DNA of 64,000 bases from Myxococcales bacterium. Lineage in GTDB: Bacteria; Myxococcota_A; Polyangia; Polyangiales; Polyangiaceae. The translations under genes and the position numbers were made by a program. Positions within the stretch are counted from its first letter, which is position 1. The number at the start of each line of letters is the position of its first letter. The stretch lies in assembly GCA_016712525.1 (NCBI GenBank), contig JADJQX010000008.1, positions 124,001-188,000 of the forward strand, written 5' to 3'. The notes beneath the pieces were generated by a model. The model did not search any database, had not been told where the DNA came from, and worked only from the letters and a program-made list of their open reading frames with translations. Below, piece after piece: positions 48,567-56,894 of the stretch.

Positions 48567-49541
48567 ATGGATTTTCTGAATTTTCACCACCTCCGGTACT
48601 TCTGGGCGGTCGCCCGCGAGGGGAGCGTGTCGAAGGCCGCGGCGAAGCTCCGGGTCTCTCAGCCCACCGTGAGCGAGCAGATCCGCCTGCTCGAGGGCGC
48701 GCTCGGGCAGAAGCTCATCGAGCGCGAGGGCCGCACCGTGCGCCCGACCGAGGTGGGCAAGGTGGCGTTCCGGTTCGCCGAGGAGATCTTCGCCCTCGGC
48801 GCCGAGCTGTCGGACACGGTGCGCGGCCGCTCGCGAGGCCGCCCGTCGAGGCTCACCATCGGCATCGTCGACGCCATCCCGAAGCTCGTGGCCTACCGCG
48901 TGCTCGAGCCCGTCCTCGGCGGCGAGGAGGGGTTCCGCGTGGTCTGCTACGAGGACACGGCCGCGCGTCTGCTCGACGGCCTGCTCGCGCGCGAGCTCGA
49001 CGTGGTGCTCGCCGACGGCCCCATCGGGCCTTCGCACGACGCGCGCGCCGAGAACCACCTCCTCGGAGAGGTCGAGGTGGGGGTGTTCGGCGTCGAGGCC
49101 CTCGTGAAACGCGCGAAGAAGCAGTTTCCGTATTCGCTCGCGGGCCTGCCCCTCCTTCTGCCGACGAAGGGCACCCCGCTCCGGCGCGCGCTCGACGGCT
49201 GGCTCGACGAGCACGGCATCGTCCCCGACGTGGTGGGCGAGATCCAGGACGCCGCCCTCCTGACCACCTTCGGGGAGATGGGAAAGGGCCTCTTCGTGGG
49301 CCCGAACGCCCTCGCCGAGCCCACGTTGGCGGCGAGGGGCCTCGCGCTCGCGGGCCTGCTCGAGCCGCTCCGAGAGCGGTACTACGCCGTCACCGTGACG
49401 CGGAAGGTCGCGCACCCCGCCATCGAGACCTTGCTGTCGTCCGCCCGCTCCGAGGTCTTCCCCCCGAGGCCCAAGCGCGCACGCCAAGCCGACGTCCGGG
49501 AGCGACGCGCCGAGCCGAAGCGGCGGGGCCGTTCACCCTGA
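48567..49541 (+). CDS. LysR-family regulator, NhaR-like
   Basis: 324 residues. N-terminal HTH MDFLNFHHLRYFWAVAREGSVSKAAAKLRVSQPTVSEQIR is the NhaR form (FHHLRYFWxVAxEGS). The effector domain has RLTIGIVDAIPKLVAYRVLEP and the hinge-like LPLLLPTKGTPLRR. The C-terminus ends in a basic 30-residue tail. NhaR responds to sodium and pH in E. coli. Here the divergent neighbour is a TerC-like exporter, so cation-responsive control of that gene is inferred. Confidence 0.85.
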   Translation: MDFLNFHHLRYFWAVAREGSVSKAAAKLRVSQPTVSEQIRLLEGALGQKLIEREGRTVRPTEVGKVAFRFAEEIFALGAELSDTVRGRSRGRPSRLTIGIVDAIPKLVAYRVLEPVLGGEEGFRVVCYEDTAARLLDGLLARELDVVLADGPIGPSHDARAENHLLGEVEVGVFGVEALVKRAKKQFPYSLAGLPLLLPTKGTPLRRALDGWLDEHGIVPDVVGEIQDAALLTTFGEMGKGLFVGPNALAEPTLAARGLALAGLLEPLRERYYAVTVTRKVAHPAIETLLSSARSEVFPPRPKRARQADVRERRAEPKRRGRSP

Positions 49542-49566
49542 CCCAAAGCCGTGTATCGTTCTCGCC

Positions 49567-50499
49567 ATGACGGCGAGGAACGTGTGCGTGGTGGGCGGTG
49601 GACCTTGGGGGCTCGCGCTCGCGGCTTCGATCGGGCGAGCGGGAGGGACGGCGCTCGTCGTCACGCGGCGGGAGGGTCTCCTCCCCGAGGGCGCGCGCCG
49701 CGTGACGATGCGGGAGGGCTGCGAGGCCGCCAGGCTCGTCATCTTCGCCGTGCCCACGGGGGTCGCACGCGAGGTCGCGCGCGAGCTCGGAGACCACCTC
49801 GGTGGCCAACACTACGTCGTACACGGGGTCCGCGGGCTCGTCGGCGACGACCTCGAGACCGTGAGCGACGTGCTCCGCGACGAGACCCCGGCGCGGCGCG
49901 TGGGGGCCCTCGGTGGCCCGGCCCTCGAGGCCGATCTCCACGCCGGGAGGCCGAGCGTGATCGTGACGGGCTCTCGTTTCCCCGAGGTGAACGAGGTGCT
50001 CACGGAGGCCTTCGCTTCGCCGTCGCTCCGCGTCTACGCGACCCACGACCTCCGCGGCCTCGAGTGGGGCTCGGCCCTCGTCGGGTGCATCGCGATCGCG
50101 GGAGGGTTCGCCCGCGGCCTCGGCATGAGCGCGGGGCTCGTGGCAGCCTTCATGACCCGAAGCGTCAACGAGGCGGCACGCATCGCGGTCGCGGCCGGCG
50201 GGGAGGACAGGACCTTGCTCGGCCTCGCCGGCTACGGCGACCTCCTCGCCGCCATCGTCCAAGACGATCGGCCCGAGATCGTGCTCGGACGCCTCTTGGC
50301 TTCCGGCAAGTCTCGCGAGCAAGCCCTCGCCGAGGTGAAGCTCCGGGTGGAAGCGGTCGAGCTCGTGCCGCGCGTGCTCGCGTGGGCCGACAAACGCGAC
50401 CTCCGGACCCCGATCCTCCACGCGATCGATCAGGGAATCCTCGGTGGCGCGCCTCCGGAGCAGCTCCTGCATCAGCTCATGACGATGCCGCACGCCTGA
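49567..50499 (+). CDS. gpsA: GpsA-like NAD(P)-dependent glycerol-3-phosphate dehydrogenase
   Basis: 310 residues, near the ~330 usual for GpsA. Rossmann motif VCVVGGGPWGLALAASIG, then VIFAVPTGVAREVA (strand), HGVRGL (in place of KG), ALGGPALEADLHAGRPS (GP-A-E motif), the catalytic-region SALVGCIAIAGGFARGLGMS (the usual Lys-Asn before GxxA is not obvious) and GLAGYGDLLAAI. Because the KN and K(G) motifs are altered, activity should be treated as likely rather than certain. It would supply glycerol-3-phosphate for lipids. Confidence 0.8.
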   Translation: MTARNVCVVGGGPWGLALAASIGRAGGTALVVTRREGLLPEGARRVTMREGCEAARLVIFAVPTGVAREVARELGDHLGGQHYVVHGVRGLVGDDLETVSDVLRDETPARRVGALGGPALEADLHAGRPSVIVTGSRFPEVNEVLTEAFASPSLRVYATHDLRGLEWGSALVGCIAIAGGFARGLGMSAGLVAAFMTRSVNEAARIAVAAGGEDRTLLGLAGYGDLLAAIVQDDRPEIVLGRLLASGKSREQALAEVKLRVEAVELVPRVLAWADKRDLRTPILHAIDQGILGGAPPEQLLHQLMTMPHA

Positions 50500-50592
50500 G
50501 ACGCTTCGGCCGCGCGCACGCACCCCGACCGACATCTACCCACGCAGCTCGACGCAGCGCGTGAGATCTGCGTTATCCATGCGGATTTTCCT

Positions 50593-50609
50593 CCTTCGAG
50601 ACTCGAAGG
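50593..50609. promoter_or_regulatory. 8-bp perfect inverted repeat upstream of metallophosphoesterase gene
   Basis: CCTTCGAG-A-CTCGAAGG, 8-bp arms with a single centre base, ends 29 bases before the chosen start at 50639. Operator-like in size and place, or a leader hairpin. Sits in the 139-base gap after the GpsA-like gene, so a separate promoter is likely. Confidence 0.45.
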
Positions 50610-50638
50610 GGTCACGTCCGCGTGCGATGATCGACACC

Positions 50639-53212
50639 ATGCGAAGGCTTGCGCGCGCGGGTTGGGTCGGGCTCTTTCCTTTGGTCTTTGGGTTCGTTCA
50701 CCTCCAGGGCTGCGGCTCCGAGACGGACCCGGGCGGGACGCCCCCCGACCCTACGGCGACGGTGCCCACCGGGACGGGGAGCGTGCCTCCGCCGACCGAG
50801 CCTCCGGTCGACCTCCGCAAGGAGCGACCGTGGGAGGTCATCAGCGAGAAGGGCGAGACGTACCTGTCCGACGTGTTCTACGCCGACGCCGCGCAGAACG
50901 AGCAGGTCATGCCCTACGCGATCGACGGTCACGTCATGATCGATCGCCTGATCTACCCGACCCTCGGCAACCCGAACCTCTACGTGAAGGGCGATCCGAA
51001 GGACTCGTTCATGATCGTGAGCCGGATCGAGGACGCCGTGCTCCGCCACCTCTCGCCGGTGGACAAGGGGCCCAAGGCCGGCACGCAGCTCCACACGGTG
51101 CAGCTCACGGAGACGAACGCGAGCGGCGTGTTCTTCCTGCTCGTGCCTCGCGCCCAGCGCGCGCAAAACACCGAGGTCAAGACCCCTGCCCTCTACGGCG
51201 CGGGGACCGGCGTCATCCGCATCAAGCCGAGCGAGATCTTGATGCACGACGAGCCCGCCGACATGCCCGCGGCGCTCAAGGCCCGAAAGACGTACAGGTT
51301 CGTGTTCCGCCAAGACGTGATGGCGGCCGTGGCCTCGGGCCTCTACGACGTCCGCATGGAGGTGCGCGCCGACAACGCGCTCCTCCAGGTCGGCGGCAAG
51401 CCCGTGTACGAGTACCAGTACAACGCCGTGCGCGTGTTCGACCGCGAGACCGAGGAGTACACGGCCCTCAACGTGACCGACACGCAGGTGTCGATAGGCG
51501 ATTTGTACGACGGCAAGACGCTCGCGAAGCTCGACGACTTCGTCTACTTCGTGAACACCACGCCGAACACGAACGTGCGCCAGGCCGCGTTCATCACGTT
51601 CAACGGCGACCTCCACAACGGCGGCTCGCCCGGCGGCTTCCGCCAGCGCTACGTGGCCACGACCTACGCCGAGGAGGCGAAGGTCATCGTGGCAGCCCTG
51701 AAGAACCTGACGATCCCGATCTTCCTCACGGTCGGAAACCACGACGGCTACGTGGCGACCGGGCACGTGCCGAGCGCGGTGCGTGGGGTCGACACGGCCG
51801 TGGGCACGTCCCTCGAGGAGGTCGTAGGTGAGGCCTCTCCCAAGGCGTGGCCCGACTTCCGCTTCGCGGACTACCAGGCGTACTTGAACCGCACCAAAGA
51901 CGCGCTCGGTGGCCTCCACAGGGACATCTACACCGGCAGGTTCGCGCGCACGAAGGGCGACACGTTCACGACCGGCTGGAAGGAGCTGCCGGTGGCCGAC
52001 CGCAACATGTTCCTCTACGACGGCCTCCAGCAGTGGCAAAAGACGTACGGTCCGCTCTACGCGTCGTGGAAGTTCGGGAAAAACCGGTACGTGAACATGA
52101 ACTCGTTCGAGATGCGCCAGCACAGGCGCTCGGGCTGGGGCATGTACACGGTGAACTACGGCGGCGCCCTCGGCGAGACGCAGGTCGACTGGATCGATCG
52201 TGAGCTCGTGCGCGCCCAAGACGCAGGCGACGACGTCATCATGCTCGCGCACCACGATCCGCGCGGCGGGCACAACGGCGAGGACTTCGGCTACCTCTTC
52301 GAGCAGCTCGAGTACCAGAGCGTCCAGCAGAGCGCGTTCAACTACATCATCGGCGAGGTCATCAACCCCGTCGTCTGCAAGCTTCCGTGGTGGGCGCTCT
52401 CGAGCAACAAACAGGAGGCATGCCTCCACGACGGCCTGCAAGAGTGGATGCGTCCCGACGCCGAGTTCGACTGCCTGCCCGCCGAGAAGGGCGCCGACGG
52501 CAAGTGCATGGCGAACCTCTTCACGGGGCCGAACGCGAAGCCGCTCCAGTTCTCGAACCTCGAGCTCATGGATCGCATCGCGAAGAACCCGCAGGTGCGC
52601 ACGCTCATCTTCGGCCACACGCACTACAACTCGTACGAGATGTGGCAGTCGGGCGACAACCTCTTGCCCGGCAAGCTCCCCATCGACGACGTGAGCGTGA
52701 AGAAGTTCGCCACCTACGAGCTCGAGAACCCGGTGCGTGGCCACGCGCTCCTCGAGCGGCAGCGCCCGTACGAGGCCTCGTCCGCGGCCTTCGCCGACAA
52801 GACCATGAGCGCCCCCCGGCGCACGACCTACGATCCCAACGAGGTCGACGAGCGCCCGATCGACCGCGCGGTTCGCGAGTACGCCGCGGCCTACGAGCGG
52901 GCGATCGCCGGAAAACACCGCACCCTCGCGGGCAACGGCTCGCCGCGTGAGCTCTCGATCCTGCGGCTCACCTGCAACGCCGACCTGACGAGCCAGAAGT
53001 ACCAGGGGCGCGCGATGTACGGCTTCACCGTGCTCCACGTGAGCAAGAAGACCGACGCGCGCGGCTACACGAGCCCCCAGGTGAACGGGCTCTCGTTCTT
53101 CATCAACGCCGGCGACGACCGCTTCGACTTCATCCGCACGGTGGCGCTCGATCGCATGGTGAAGGTCACGCCCAAGGACGGGAAGAACCCCGTGGGCTCG
53201 CTCTTCCAGTAG
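50639..53212 (+). CDS. large metallophosphoesterase lipoprotein
   Basis: 857 residues from ATG 50639 (ATGs at 50627 and 50561 are in frame). Lipoprotein signal VGLFPLVFGFVHLQGC followed by a Thr/Pro linker. Calcineurin-like phosphoesterase motifs in the middle: NVTDTQVSIG (D-x-Q variant of D-x-H), FNGDLHNGG, LTVGNHDGY, MLAHHDPRGG, LIFGHTHYNSY. A preceding ~200-residue beta domain and a C-terminal domain are unlike known ones to me. Secreted, probably periplasmic or surface. Substrate unknown; GNHD/GHTH imply phosphomonoester or phosphodiester hydrolysis with a two-metal site. Confidence 0.85.
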   Translation: MRRLARAGWVGLFPLVFGFVHLQGCGSETDPGGTPPDPTATVPTGTGSVPPPTEPPVDLRKERPWEVISEKGETYLSDVFYADAAQNEQVMPYAIDGHVMIDRLIYPTLGNPNLYVKGDPKDSFMIVSRIEDAVLRHLSPVDKGPKAGTQLHTVQLTETNASGVFFLLVPRAQRAQNTEVKTPALYGAGTGVIRIKPSEILMHDEPADMPAALKARKTYRFVFRQDVMAAVASGLYDVRMEVRADNALLQVGGKPVYEYQYNAVRVFDRETEEYTALNVTDTQVSIGDLYDGKTLAKLDDFVYFVNTTPNTNVRQAAFITFNGDLHNGGSPGGFRQRYVATTYAEEAKVIVAALKNLTIPIFLTVGNHDGYVATGHVPSAVRGVDTAVGTSLEEVVGEASPKAWPDFRFADYQAYLNRTKDALGGLHRDIYTGRFARTKGDTFTTGWKELPVADRNMFLYDGLQQWQKTYGPLYASWKFGKNRYVNMNSFEMRQHRRSGWGMYTVNYGGALGETQVDWIDRELVRAQDAGDDVIMLAHHDPRGGHNGEDFGYLFEQLEYQSVQQSAFNYIIGEVINPVVCKLPWWALSSNKQEACLHDGLQEWMRPDAEFDCLPAEKGADGKCMANLFTGPNAKPLQFSNLELMDRIAKNPQVRTLIFGHTHYNSYEMWQSGDNLLPGKLPIDDVSVKKFATYELENPVRGHALLERQRPYEASSAAFADKTMSAPRRTTYDPNEVDERPIDRAVREYAAAYERAIAGKHRTLAGNGSPRELSILRLTCNADLTSQKYQGRAMYGFTVLHVSKKTDARGYTSPQVNGLSFFINAGDDRFDFIRTVALDRMVKVTPKDGKNPVGSLFQ

Positions 53213-53238
53213 CGCAAACCTTCGAAACCACTAACGTT

Positions 53239-54129
53239 TTAGTCGACGAAGCGGACCACGACCATGGCGTGGTCCGAGTCGACCGTCGGCTCGGCGTCCG
53301 GTGAGAACGGGTGGTCGCGGAGGGCCTCGTTGAAGAACGAAGCCTCCCGCACGCGCTCGCGGAGGCCCGCCGTCACGAGCACGTGATCGATCTGCTCCGG
53401 CGTGCCCCGATGCAGGACCGACGTGCGCGCCTCGGCGGGGGCGGCGTCGGTCGCGGGGAAGAGCTCGTGCGGCAGCCCTTCGGCGCGCACGATGCGCACC
53501 GGGACCGAGCTCGCGGTGTCGTTGAGATCACCGAGCACGACGACCTCCTCCCCCGCGGACGCACGCGCTTCGACGAGCCCGCGCACGAAGAGCGCCTCGG
53601 CCGCGCGGGAGACCAAGCTGCGCAGGTCGGCTTCGGCGCGCTCCAGGCCTCCCTCCCACCAGAGCTCCTTCCCGTCGGGGCCCTCTTTGGCCTTGGGGAG
53701 CTTGCTCTTCCAGTGCGTGCAGAAGAACGTGGCCGTGTGGGGACCGAAGGCGAGGGTCGCCCGGACGATGGGGCGCCGGAGCCTCAACCGCCCCGGAAAC
53801 GGTGGCGCGTCTCCCTCACGAAACACGGGAAATGGCAGCGTATCCGTGGCGATGGCCTCCCACGAGAGCACGGGGACCCGCGTCACGATCGCGTTCCCGA
53901 TGCCGCGCGCGTCGGCCCCCCCGAAGAGCACCTCGAACCCCTCGCCCCCGGGGACGTGGGACATCACCTCGCGGACGAGCGCCTCGGACCCGACCTCTTG
54001 CAGGGCGATGACGTCGGCCTCGGCCCGCGCGATCTCCTTCGCGACGACCCGGGCCTTCTCGCGGAGCACGGGGGCGTTCTTGGGAGAGTCGAAGAAGTCC
54101 TTCACGTTGAAGGTGGCGACGGTGACCAT
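53239..54129 (-). CDS. endonuclease/exonuclease/phosphatase-family protein
   Basis: 296 residues, no signal. EEP motifs: VATFNVKDFFDSP (Asn), EADVIALQEVGSE (Glu), THWKSKLP (His), VVLGDLNDTASS (Asp-Asn), and C-terminal SDHAMVVVRF (Asp-His). Mg-dependent phosphodiester or phosphomonoester hydrolase. The family covers nucleases, sphingomyelinases and inositol phosphatases; the substrate cannot be told. Divergent from the 305-residue unknown gene. Confidence 0.88.
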   Translation of the reverse strand: MVTVATFNVKDFFDSPKNAPVLREKARVVAKEIARAEADVIALQEVGSEALVREVMSHVPGGEGFEVLFGGADARGIGNAIVTRVPVLSWEAIATDTLPFPVFREGDAPPFPGRLRLRRPIVRATLAFGPHTATFFCTHWKSKLPKAKEGPDGKELWWEGGLERAEADLRSLVSRAAEALFVRGLVEARASAGEEVVVLGDLNDTASSVPVRIVRAEGLPHELFPATDAAPAEARTSVLHRGTPEQIDHVLVTAGLRERVREASFFNEALRDHPFSPDAEPTVDSDHAMVVVRFVD

Positions 54130-54197
54130 CGGCGGAGAATACCGCGGAGCGGGGAGACCGGGGTGGACGACCGGAATCGGCGGGTTATTCTCACGCC

Positions 54198-55115
54198 ATG
54201 GAGCTCTCGGCCGACACGTTCACTTGGCTCATCTCGCAGGCTGCCCGCCTCCGTGCGGCGCACGGTGAGGTCATCGGAACCCCCGAGCTCGTCGAGCCCA
54301 CCGGCGAGTATTTCCCCGACGCCTTCGAGCGCGACGCCGAGAGCGTCGAGCGCCTGCTCACGCGGCTCGTGAGCTACACCCCGCTCGACGAAGAGCTCCC
54401 GGTCCGGCTCGGGTTCGAGGAGGACGAGGCGAGCGCGCAAGCGGGAGGGTGCGGTAGCACCGCGTGCGGCAAGGGCGGCGGCGGCGAGAACGGCGCTCGA
54501 GGTCGGGTCGTCGCGCTCGAAGAAGGCTATGGCGTCGTCGTGGACGTGCGCGACGCGGGCAACCCGTTCACCCTCACCACCGCCCTCGCCCGCTCGGTCG
54601 GTACGATGGTGCTCGCCGAAGGCGGCGAAGAGGTCCACCCCGACGACCTCGGCCCCGTCTCCGAGGTGTGCGCCATGGCCCTCGGCTTCGGCGTGCTCAT
54701 GCTGAACGGTACGGCGGTGTACGCAAAGGGGTGCGGAGGCATCAAGCTCCATCGCGCCACGCACCTCACGGTCGACGAGACGGCTGCGATGGTGGCGCTC
54801 TTTTGCCGGGTGTACGGCCACGAGCCTCGGCGCGTGAAAAAGCACCTCGAGGTCACGCAGGCCGAGTCCTTCGACGAAGCGCTCGCTTGGGTCGACTCGA
54901 ACCCCGATGTCATCACCAAGCTGCGCGAAGCTCCCGAGCTGCTCGAAGCGGGTGGCTTCGAGCTGTCCCCTCCGAAGGGGCTGCTCGGCCGCCTCTTCAC
55001 GAAGAAGACCGACCTTCAGGTCAAGGCCGCCCCGAAGCGCGTGCGGTCCGAGGACGAAGAGCGTCGTATCGCGCGCGCCAAGGCCCTGGTCGACGAGGCC
55101 CTCGGCTCCTCCTGA
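54198..55115 (+). CDS. conserved-looking protein of unknown function with Cys/Gly loop
   Basis: 305 residues, cytoplasmic (no signal). I do not recognise the family. An acidic N-terminal half ends with a GGCGSTACGKGGGG loop (Cys85, Cys90) that could bind metal or be a flexible linker. The C-terminal half has GFGVLMLNGTAVYAKGCGG, HLTVDETAAMVALFCRVYG, then a helical acidic region and a basic tail (KRVRSEDEERRI). Next gene 63 bases on, same strand. A link to the FHA-sigma54 operon is possible from order alone. Confidence 0.7.
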   Translation: MELSADTFTWLISQAARLRAAHGEVIGTPELVEPTGEYFPDAFERDAESVERLLTRLVSYTPLDEELPVRLGFEEDEASAQAGGCGSTACGKGGGGENGARGRVVALEEGYGVVVDVRDAGNPFTLTTALARSVGTMVLAEGGEEVHPDDLGPVSEVCAMALGFGVLMLNGTAVYAKGCGGIKLHRATHLTVDETAAMVALFCRVYGHEPRRVKKHLEVTQAESFDEALAWVDSNPDVITKLREAPELLEAGGFELSPPKGLLGRLFTKKTDLQVKAAPKRVRSEDEERRIARAKALVDEALGSS

Positions 55116-55178
55116 CGCCCCCTGGGCGAAGAATTGGGGCGCCCATCCGGCCCGTGCTCGACTACGCTAGGGGCGAAG

Positions 55179-56894
55179 ATGCACCGGCAACCGCCCGTCC
55201 TTCCCTCCGAAGAAATCAACCTCTACGTCCGCACGTACAACTCGCTCCTTCGCTCGTCGGGGGAGGTGCGTATTCGTGCTCTCGAGGAGGCGCACGCCTT
55301 CTCCAAGTCCTCCCTGCACGTGGGGGCGCTCGCGACCAAGATCGACCTCTCGGCCTTCGGCTACGCGGCGGGTCGCTTGCCGTCGTGCATGCCGCAGGTC
55401 ACCAACGTCGTGCTCGGGCAGTCGCACGAGCTCTTCGAGGCCGCCGGATACGACGTCCGTTCGTGGCAGATCGTGAAGACGCGAGGGCGTAGGCGCCCCC
55501 TCCGTTGGAACGGGGACGACCGCCTCGCCGTCTTCGTCGCGAGCGTGAGCGACATCGACGACCTCGTCCCGATTTTGGTCGCGTACCAGATCGAGTGGAA
55601 CAAGATGCACCAGGCCCTCTCGGGTCACCGAGGCAAAGAGAAGGCCCTCGCCGACGAGCCGGCGCTGCTCGAGGCGGCACTCGGCCTGGAAGAGGGCGGC
55701 GCCGAGCGCTTGGCCGACGCCTTCGGGAAAGGTCACCTCCTCGAGGGCTTGCAGGCGGTCGCCAAGGGTCGGCTCGATCTTCGGATCCGCTCGCTCGCCT
55801 CGTCGTACTCCCAGTACCAACGGGCGGCGCAGCGCTGGTGGGGCGCCATCGAGCCCTCGTACCTCGAGCGCGGGAAGGACCGCGCCCCCGTGTACTTCGT
55901 GTCGTCGAACACGCACGCGATCGCGAACCTCCTCGGCGGGTACGCACGCGCGCACCGCCGCGAGATGATCGCGTGGGCCGTCGCGACCGACCCCGAGGGC
56001 CTCGGCGACGACGTGGCCAAGGCCGCCGAGAGCGGCGACGAAGCCGAGCTCGCCCCCCTCCTCTACTACCTGCTCCGCGCGTTCATCCACTCCGGCGCAG
56101 GCGAGCAGAAGATGAACGAGGTGCGCGATTTCGAGAGCAAAAACGGCATCTTGCACCTCTCGGGGCCGGGCCGGATCGACGTCGACGCCCAGCTCGTCAA
56201 GCTCTCGGATCTCGATCTCTCGCTCGTCGATCCGCGCCTCAAGGTCGAGGGCATGGAGGCGCTCGCGAAGAGCGACGCCGTGCTCATCAACATCGACTAC
56301 CCGCTCGGCATGGCGGCCTACCACCTGCTCTCCCGCATGGGGCAAGGCGTCGGCGAGGTGCGCGGGATCTACATCATGGGCAAGGCCGCCACGCTGAACG
56401 GCCGCGTCGGCGACGTGCTCGTGAGCCACACCGTCTACGACGAGCACTCGGGCAACACCTTCCTCTTCGACAACGCCCTCGGCGCCGACGACGTGGCCGC
56501 GCACCTCCGCTTCGGGAGCGTGTTCGACAACCAGTCGGCCGTCACCGTCCGGAGCGCGTTCCTCCAGAACAAGGACTACATGGCCTCGTTCTACCGAGAC
56601 GGGTACACCGTGCTCGAGATGGAGGCCGGTCCCTTCTTGGGCGCCGTTCACGAGCTCGTGAGCCCGCGGAGGCTCCCCTCGGACGAGATCGTCAACCTGA
56701 ACCCGCACATGTCGTTCGACGTCGGCCTCCTCCACTACGCGTCGGATACGCCCTACTCGCGCCGCCAATCGCTCCTGTCGAAGAGCCTCTCGTTCTTCGG
56801 CGTCGACAGCACCTACGCGTGCGCGATCGCGATCGTCCGCCGGATCTTCTCGCAAGAGGTGGCCCGCGTGAGGAGCGGCGCGAAGGCGACGTGA
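55179..56894 (+). CDS. large protein with phosphorylase-like C-terminal half, function unknown
   Basis: 571 residues; ATG 55179 chosen after AGGGGCGAAG. I cannot name the family. N-terminal half is mixed (SEEINLYVRTYNSLLRSSGEVRI). The C-terminal ~200 residues recall nucleoside-phosphorylase folds: RGIYIMGKAATLNGRVGDVLVSH (about 400-412) and the VLEMEAGPFLGAV segment near 475-485, where phosphorylases keep a ME(A/S)A motif. No signal or membrane helix. The regulator gene downstream starts within its stop (GTGA), so the two are coupled. It could be a sensor or an enzyme controlled by that regulator. Confidence 0.75.
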   Translation: MHRQPPVLPSEEINLYVRTYNSLLRSSGEVRIRALEEAHAFSKSSLHVGALATKIDLSAFGYAAGRLPSCMPQVTNVVLGQSHELFEAAGYDVRSWQIVKTRGRRRPLRWNGDDRLAVFVASVSDIDDLVPILVAYQIEWNKMHQALSGHRGKEKALADEPALLEAALGLEEGGAERLADAFGKGHLLEGLQAVAKGRLDLRIRSLASSYSQYQRAAQRWWGAIEPSYLERGKDRAPVYFVSSNTHAIANLLGGYARAHRREMIAWAVATDPEGLGDDVAKAAESGDEAELAPLLYYLLRAFIHSGAGEQKMNEVRDFESKNGILHLSGPGRIDVDAQLVKLSDLDLSLVDPRLKVEGMEALAKSDAVLINIDYPLGMAAYHLLSRMGQGVGEVRGIYIMGKAATLNGRVGDVLVSHTVYDEHSGNTFLFDNALGADDVAAHLRFGSVFDNQSAVTVRSAFLQNKDYMASFYRDGYTVLEMEAGPFLGAVHELVSPRRLPSDEIVNLNPHMSFDVGLLHYASDTPYSRRQSLLSKSLSFFGVDSTYACAIAIVRRIFSQEVARVRSGAKAT

